Shown here in pieces: positions 59,580 through 64,000 of a stretch of 64,000 bases of DNA. Under the pieces are notes generated by a model. The model worked only from the letters and a program-made list of their open reading frames with translations. It ran no database searches and was not told where the DNA came from. Position 1 is the first letter of the stretch; each line of letters begins with the position of its first letter. The stretch covers positions 1,736,001 to 1,800,000 of the forward strand of contig CAVOTH010000004.1 of the NCBI GenBank assembly GCA_963699085.1, written 5' to 3'. The translations under genes were made by a program, and so were the position numbers. This stretch comes from Bog-756 sp963699085. GTDB taxonomy: Bacteria; Actinomycetota; Acidimicrobiia; Acidimicrobiales; RAAP-2.

Positions 59580-61805
59580 ATGAAGTCCCTTGCCACGTGG
59601 TGCGTCCGTCACCGAATCGCCGTGGTCATCCTCTGGCTGGTCGCGCTGATCGGCATGACCTTCGCGTCCCAGGCGGTGGGCACCGCGTACTCCAACAGCT
59701 TCTCGCTCCCCCATACCGAGTCGACCCAGGCCCTCGACCTGCTGCAGGCGGCCGCGCCGCGCCAGGCCGGCGACCAGGAGCGCATCGTCTTCCACACGAC
59801 CGACGGCACGCCGGTGACCGACCCGGCGGTGATGGCCACCATCAACACCATGATCGCCAAGATCGAGCAGCTCCCCAATGTGACGGTCGTGGAGAGTCCC
59901 TACTCGGAGGCCGGGGCCCACCAGATCAGTGCGAATGGACAGACCGCCTTCATCAACGTCACCTTCGACGTCCAGCCGCAGAACTACTCCACAACCCGCT
60001 CGAAGGAGTTCGTCAATACCGCGCTGACCGCCCAGGGGTCGAACTTGCAGGTGGCGGTGTCCGGGCAGATCGCCGAGCAGGCCGACAGGGTGTCGTTCGG
60101 CGGCACCGGACTCGGAGTACTCCTGGCTGCCATCGTGCTGTTGCTGGTCTTCGGATCCGTGTTCGCCATGGCCCTGCCGATCCTGTCGGCCATGGCATCG
60201 CTGGGAACGGCCATCGGGGTGATCGGCATCCTGAGCAACGTGCTCAAGATGCCCCAGTTCTCCACGGAGCTGGTACTGCTCATCGGCCTCGGTGTCGGTG
60301 TCGACTATGCCTTGTTCATCGTGACCCGGCATCGCCAGGGGCTGATTGCCGGCGGCGAGATCGAGCCGTCGATCGTGAACGCCGTCAACACCTCGGGGCG
60401 GGCCGTCCTGTTCGCCGGGATCATCGTGTGCATCGCCCTGTTGGGCATGTTCGCGCTGGGGGTGACCTTCCTCTACGGGTTGGCCATTGCCGCATCCATC
60501 GGTGTGCTCTTCACCATGATCGCCGCCCTCACCCTGTTGCCGGCCCTTCTCAGTTTCATCGGGCCAAAGGTGCTCAGCCGGAAGCAGAAGAAGAGCCTGG
60601 CCACCAATGGGCCCCGTGTGGTCGGCACCGGTTCCAAGGGCTTCTGGCCCAGGTGGGCCGACTTCATCCAGGCCCGTCCGATCATTCCCGCCGTCATCGC
60701 CCTGGTCATCGTCGGCATCATCGCCATGCCGTTCTTCTCACTGCGGCTGGGTAGCTCCGACCAGGGGAACGACCCGGCAGGCACGACCACCCGGCAGGCC
60801 TACGACCTGTTGTCGTCCGGCTTCGGCCCGGGCTTCAACGGTCCATTGCAGCTGGTGGTGACCCAGGAGGGCCAGATCGACAGCGCCACCCTCGACCAGC
60901 TGGCCGCCGCGGTGAAGACCCAGCCCGACGTGGCGGCCGTCGTTCCCCCGGTCGTCCTGCCCGCGCGTGATGGTCAGCAGGTGGCGCTGATCAATGTGTA
61001 TCCGGGATCTTCGCCGCAGGCATCGGCCACTACCGACCTCATCACCCACCTGCGAACCGACACCATCCCCGGTGTGGTGAAGGGGACCGGGTTGACGGTC
61101 TACGTCGGGGGCACAACTGCCATATTCGCCGACTTCGCCCACGTGCTGTCGTCGAAGTTGCCGCTCTTCATCGGACTGGTCGTGGTCCTGTCGTTCATCC
61201 TGTTGGCCATCGTGTTCCGGAGCCTGGTGATCCCGTTGACGGCGGCGATCATGAACCTGTTGTCGATCACCGCCGCTTTCGGCATCCTGGTCGCCGTCTT
61301 CCAGTGGGGCTGGCTGGGCTCGGTGTTCCAGGTCGACCAGACCGGGCCTATCGAGGCCTTCCTGCCGGTGATGATGTTCGCCATCCTGTTCGGACTGTCC
61401 ATGGACTACGAGGTCTTCCTGATCACCCGGATCCAGGAGGAGTACGCCAAATCCGGCGGCGACAACCGCATCGCCGTGCGCAACGGGCTGGCGGCGACGG
61501 GTAAGACCATCACCGCCGCCGCCCTGATCATGATCCTGGTATTCGGTGCCTTCATCCTCGGCGGCATCCGGGTCATCAAGGAGTTCGGGCTCGGGCTCGC
61601 CGGTGGGATCTTCGTCGACGCCGTCTTCATCCGGATGGCCCTGGTGCCGTCACTGATGCTCATGCTCGGCAAGTCCAACTGGTGGTTCCCCAAGTGGCTC
61701 GACCGGATCCTGCCCCACGTCATGGTCGATCCCGACCTGCCCGGGGACGACGAAGCCGAGGGCTCGCCGCCGCCCGCACCGACCCAGGAACCGGTCTCCG
61801 TCTGA
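59580..61805 (+). CDS. MMPL-family RND transporter
   Basis: The 741-residue inner-membrane protein has two repeats of six membrane segments, each with a preceding extracytoplasmic loop. The segment motifs LLIGLGVGVDYALFIVTRHRQGL and FGLSMDYEVFLITRIQEEYAKSGG carry the Asp-Tyr pairs used for proton relay in MmpL proteins. TAAALIMILVFGAFILGGIRVIKEFGLGLAGGIFVDAVFIRM is another family signature. It probably exports lipids or siderophores; the substrate is unknown. The ATG at 59580 follows TAGGAG and directly precedes the first helix (IAVVILWLVALIGM). A strong hairpin follows the gene. Confidence 0.92.
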   Translation: MKSLATWCVRHRIAVVILWLVALIGMTFASQAVGTAYSNSFSLPHTESTQALDLLQAAAPRQAGDQERIVFHTTDGTPVTDPAVMATINTMIAKIEQLPNVTVVESPYSEAGAHQISANGQTAFINVTFDVQPQNYSTTRSKEFVNTALTAQGSNLQVAVSGQIAEQADRVSFGGTGLGVLLAAIVLLLVFGSVFAMALPILSAMASLGTAIGVIGILSNVLKMPQFSTELVLLIGLGVGVDYALFIVTRHRQGLIAGGEIEPSIVNAVNTSGRAVLFAGIIVCIALLGMFALGVTFLYGLAIAASIGVLFTMIAALTLLPALLSFIGPKVLSRKQKKSLATNGPRVVGTGSKGFWPRWADFIQARPIIPAVIALVIVGIIAMPFFSLRLGSSDQGNDPAGTTTRQAYDLLSSGFGPGFNGPLQLVVTQEGQIDSATLDQLAAAVKTQPDVAAVVPPVVLPARDGQQVALINVYPGSSPQASATTDLITHLRTDTIPGVVKGTGLTVYVGGTTAIFADFAHVLSSKLPLFIGLVVVLSFILLAIVFRSLVIPLTAAIMNLLSITAAFGILVAVFQWGWLGSVFQVDQTGPIEAFLPVMMFAILFGLSMDYEVFLITRIQEEYAKSGGDNRIAVRNGLAATGKTITAAALIMILVFGAFILGGIRVIKEFGLGLAGGIFVDAVFIRMALVPSLMLMLGKSNWWFPKWLDRILPHVMVDPDLPGDDEAEGSPPPAPTQEPVSV

Positions 61806-61882
61806 CGTCCTCCGGCTCGGTCTCCTCCTGAGACTGTTCGTCCGGGTCTCCTCGCCTCGGTGGCCGACGGGTCACGACGTCT

Positions 61883-61918
61883 CACACCTGTTCCCCGGCC
61901 GGCGGGGGAACAGGTGTG
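61883..61918 (+). terminator. strong hairpin between the MMPL and aldehyde dehydrogenase genes
   Basis: A perfect 14-bp stem (61883-61896 with 61905-61918) encloses an 8-base G+C loop. It lies 78 bases after the MMPL stop and 78 before the next start. It has no T-run. It most likely ends the MMPL transcript. Confidence 0.72.
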
Positions 61919-61995
61919 GCGGCATCGATGAGAAATCCGGCGCCGTCGGGGGTATCTTCGGGAGGAGAGCCAATCGCATATCCAGGGGGACCACC

Positions 61996-63444
61996 ATGTC
62001 CGATTTCGTCATGACCATCGGGGGCGACTCCGTCCCCGCCACTGACTCGTTCGGGGTGATCAACCCGGCCAATGGCGATGTGTTCGCCCACGCCCCCGAA
62101 TGCACCCGGGAACAGCTCGACGCCGCCTTCGATTCGGCAGCCAAGGCCCAGCGGGACTGGAAGCTCGATGAGGACGCCCGGAGGGCGACGCTCCTCCAGA
62201 TCGCCGATGCACTCATGGCGGCGGCGGGCGAGCTCGCCCCGATCCTGACCGCCGAACAGGGCAAGCCGTTGGCAGAGGCCAATATCGAGGTCTTCGCCTC
62301 GGCCATCTGGTGCCAGTACTTCGCCAACTTGGAGACACCGCGGCAGGTGATCCAGGACGACGATCAGGCGCTCGTCGAAGTGGTCCGTCGCCCGGTCGGG
62401 GTCGTGGCCGCCATCACCCCGTGGAACTTCCCGTTGACCCTGGCGTTCTGGAAGATCGCACCGGCACTGTTGGCCGGCAACACGATGGTGCTCAAGCCGT
62501 CGCCCTACACTCCGCTGACCACCCTCAAGGTGGGCGAGATCCTCCGTGACGTGATGCCGGCCGGAGTCGTCAACACGGTGAGCGGCGGCGACCAGTTGGG
62601 CGCCTGGATGACCGGCCACCCGGTGCCGCGCAAGGTGAGCTTCACCGGGTCGGTGGAGACCGGCAAGCTGGTGGCACAGTCGGCCGCTCCTGACCTGAAG
62701 CGGGTCACGCTAGAGCTGGGCGGCAACGATCCGGCCATCGTGCTGGACGACGCCGACCCGGCCATGGTCAGCAAGGCCATCTTCGCCGCCGCCTTCGCCA
62801 ACAACGGCCAGGTGTGCTCGGCCATCAAGCGGGTATACGTGCCCGAGTCCCTCTACAGCGAAGTCGTCGAGGGGATCACCGCCCATGCCGAGGCGGTCAA
62901 GGTCGGGGACGGCACCGACGCCGAGTCGAAACTGGGGCCGATCAACAACGCCCCGCAGTTCGAACGGGTCAAGGAGCTGGTGGCCGACGCGCTGGCCAAC
63001 GGGGCCAAGGCCACCACCGGTGGAAAGGCCATGGAGCGCCCCGGGTACTTCTTCGAGCCGACCATCCTCACCGACGTCAGCGACGGCACCCGGATCGTCG
63101 ACGAGGAGCAGTTCGGGCCGGCCCTGCCGGTCATCCCCTACCGCGACATCGACGACGTGGTGGAGCGGGCCAACAGCACCCACTTCGGGCTCTCCGGCTC
63201 GGTGTGGGGTGCTGACACCGATCGGGCGGCGGGGGTGGCCGAGCGACTCGAGTGCGGCACCACCTGGGTGAACACCCACCTGGCCCTGGCCCCGAACCAG
63301 CCCTTCGGCGGGTTCAAGTGGAGTGGTGTCGGGTCGGAGAACGGCCCGTGGGGACTCTCGGAGTTCACCGAGGTTCAGGCCGTCTACCGCGCCAAGCCCG
63401 GTACGGACGGGCTGAACCTCTCGACCGGGGGCATCTACTCCTGA
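61996..63444 (+). CDS. NAD(P)-dependent aldehyde dehydrogenase
   Basis: The 482-residue protein has the ALDH layout: VVAAITPWNFPLTLAFWKIAPALLAGNTMVLKPSPYTPL, FTGSVETGKLV (nucleotide fold), the general base in LELGGNDPAIV near residue 240 and the nucleophile in NNGQVCSAIKRVYVP near 274. EEQFGPALPVIPY and NQPFGGFKWSGVGSENGPWGLSEFTEVQAVY follow. It oxidises an aldehyde to an acid. It resembles AldA/semialdehyde dehydrogenases, so action on succinate semialdehyde or a related product of the nearby aminotransferase is possible but not shown. The ATG is preceded by AGGGGGA. Confidence 0.92.
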   Translation: MSDFVMTIGGDSVPATDSFGVINPANGDVFAHAPECTREQLDAAFDSAAKAQRDWKLDEDARRATLLQIADALMAAAGELAPILTAEQGKPLAEANIEVFASAIWCQYFANLETPRQVIQDDDQALVEVVRRPVGVVAAITPWNFPLTLAFWKIAPALLAGNTMVLKPSPYTPLTTLKVGEILRDVMPAGVVNTVSGGDQLGAWMTGHPVPRKVSFTGSVETGKLVAQSAAPDLKRVTLELGGNDPAIVLDDADPAMVSKAIFAAAFANNGQVCSAIKRVYVPESLYSEVVEGITAHAEAVKVGDGTDAESKLGPINNAPQFERVKELVADALANGAKATTGGKAMERPGYFFEPTILTDVSDGTRIVDEEQFGPALPVIPYRDIDDVVERANSTHFGLSGSVWGADTDRAAGVAERLECGTTWVNTHLALAPNQPFGGFKWSGVGSENGPWGLSEFTEVQAVYRAKPGTDGLNLSTGGIYS

Positions 63445-63509
63445 CCAGAGGCCTTGACCGGACTGGAACACGGCCGCACTATGGGTCCAGGGGCCGAGAG
63501 GGAGCGCCA

Positions 63510-64000
63510 ATGGGCAAGAGGACCATCCAGCTCGCCGTGGTACTGAGCGCGGTGATCGTCAGTCTGACAGCAGCTGCGCAGACCGCGGGTGCGTCCCATC
63601 GCGTGGGACCGCACCAATTCTTCACCGGCGTGATCAACGGCACAGATGGCAACACGACGGTCCCCATTCCCATCGACATGGCCTGCTTCGGACCGCTGAC
63701 GCCAGGGGAGACCGGGCACCCGATGGGGGGCCAGACCCTGGCTGTCCACCAGCTGTTCCCTCCCACAACCGCTCACTCGCTGGGCCAGACCGGCAACGAC
63801 GCGACGATCGGGGTGTTCTTCGGTGCACCGCCACCGGCTCCGAATCCGGGAGCAGGTGTTCCGGTTGCGGACTCGGCGATCGGGTTCACCCGGTACGACA
63901 GGGCGAAGGGTCTGCCCACGTCGCTGACTCTCCCGTGCAGTGGGACGGGGACCGTCTGGTTCGTCCCGATCCCCGTCGTGCCCCCCTCCCGAGCGCAAGC
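63510..64000 (+). CDS. secreted protein of unknown function (3' partial)
   Basis: An ATG preceded by a GAGGGAG site opens a frame that runs to the window end without a stop (164 codons). The N-terminus is a signal peptide (GKRTIQLAVVLSAVIVSLTAAAQTAGA), with cleavage expected after the second Ala-x-Ala. The mature part contains NGTDGNTTVPIPIDMACFGP, GHPMGGQTLAVHQ, and a Pro/Ala-rich stretch followed by FTRYD and SLTLPCSG, so it looks strand-rich with two cysteines. I recognise no family. The C-terminus is missing. Confidence 0.72.
   Translation, partial: MGKRTIQLAVVLSAVIVSLTAAAQTAGASHRVGPHQFFTGVINGTDGNTTVPIPIDMACFGPLTPGETGHPMGGQTLAVHQLFPPTTAHSLGQTGNDATIGVFFGAPPPAPNPGAGVPVADSAIGFTRYDRAKGLPTSLTLPCSGTGTVWFVPIPVVPPSRAQ

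Overview
The window is a high-GC bacterial chromosome segment with actinobacterial character: mostly GTG/ATG starts, 4-nt ATGA/GTGA overlaps, a complete-looking mycofactocin locus, an Rpf-type muralytic protein, MMPL and DHA2 transporters, and an OmpR/HisKA pair. An Acidimicrobiia-like member of the Actinomycetota is my best guess; no rRNA or tRNA is present to test it. I see no insertion sequence, CRISPR array, rRNA or tRNA. The first 2 kb is visibly richer in A+T than the rest.

Layout. 0-2 kb: 3' end of an RHS-type surface protein with a variable C-terminus and an overlapping lipoprotein gene. 2.2-5.1 kb: leuA behind a leucine-codon leader peptide and attenuator, then a methyltransferase. 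5.1-8.5 kb: a MerR regulator with its own 19-bp-spacer promoter, two divergent RidA-family genes and a secreted seven-repeat protein. 8.8-22 kb: metabolic genes (FGGY kinase, ileS, GNAT, MFS exporter, YihY, acyl-CoA ligase and thioesterase, two SRPBCC proteins, an amidohydrolase). 22-23.3 kb: a membrane-anchored IPT/TIG protein behind a long structured leader. 23.4-37.4 kb: the mycofactocin locus. 37.4-43.8 kb: Rpf-like protein, VOC protein, cold-shock protein and two secreted hydrolases. 43.9-47.3 kb: a minus-strand redox operon (3Fe-4S ferredoxin, NuoF-like flavoprotein, haem-b membrane protein, ApbE, Thr-rich membrane protein). 47.6-53.5 kb: two-component system followed by GT2-GtrA and GT39 membrane glycosyltransferases. 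53.5-64 kb: GNAT, acyl-CoA dehydrogenase, VOC protein, aminotransferase, phosphatase, MMPL protein, aldehyde dehydrogenase and a secreted protein cut by the window end.

The centrepiece is the mycofactocin locus. mftR faces the mftA precursor gene, which starts a co-directional, mostly overlapping run: mftB, mftC, an OYE/FadH-type flavoprotein, an SDR, a second OYE/FadH flavoprotein, ETF-alpha, FixC-like, FixX-like, ETF-beta, mftE, a second SDR and mftF, closed by a 13-bp perfect hairpin. Peptide maturation and glycosylation genes are thus interleaved with a full FixABCX-type electron-transfer set. I could not find mftD, the flavoprotein that normally follows mftC, nor the GMC-type mftG. This suggests that the reduced cofactor is reoxidised through the ETF/FixCX branch and that the MftD step is supplied elsewhere or by another enzyme.

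At least nine genes carry frame breaks that conserved protein sequence resumes across in another frame. Several lie at G/C runs, and ileS has a compensating pair. I read these mainly as indel errors in the assembly, so the affected genes are annotated as single genes with the break noted.
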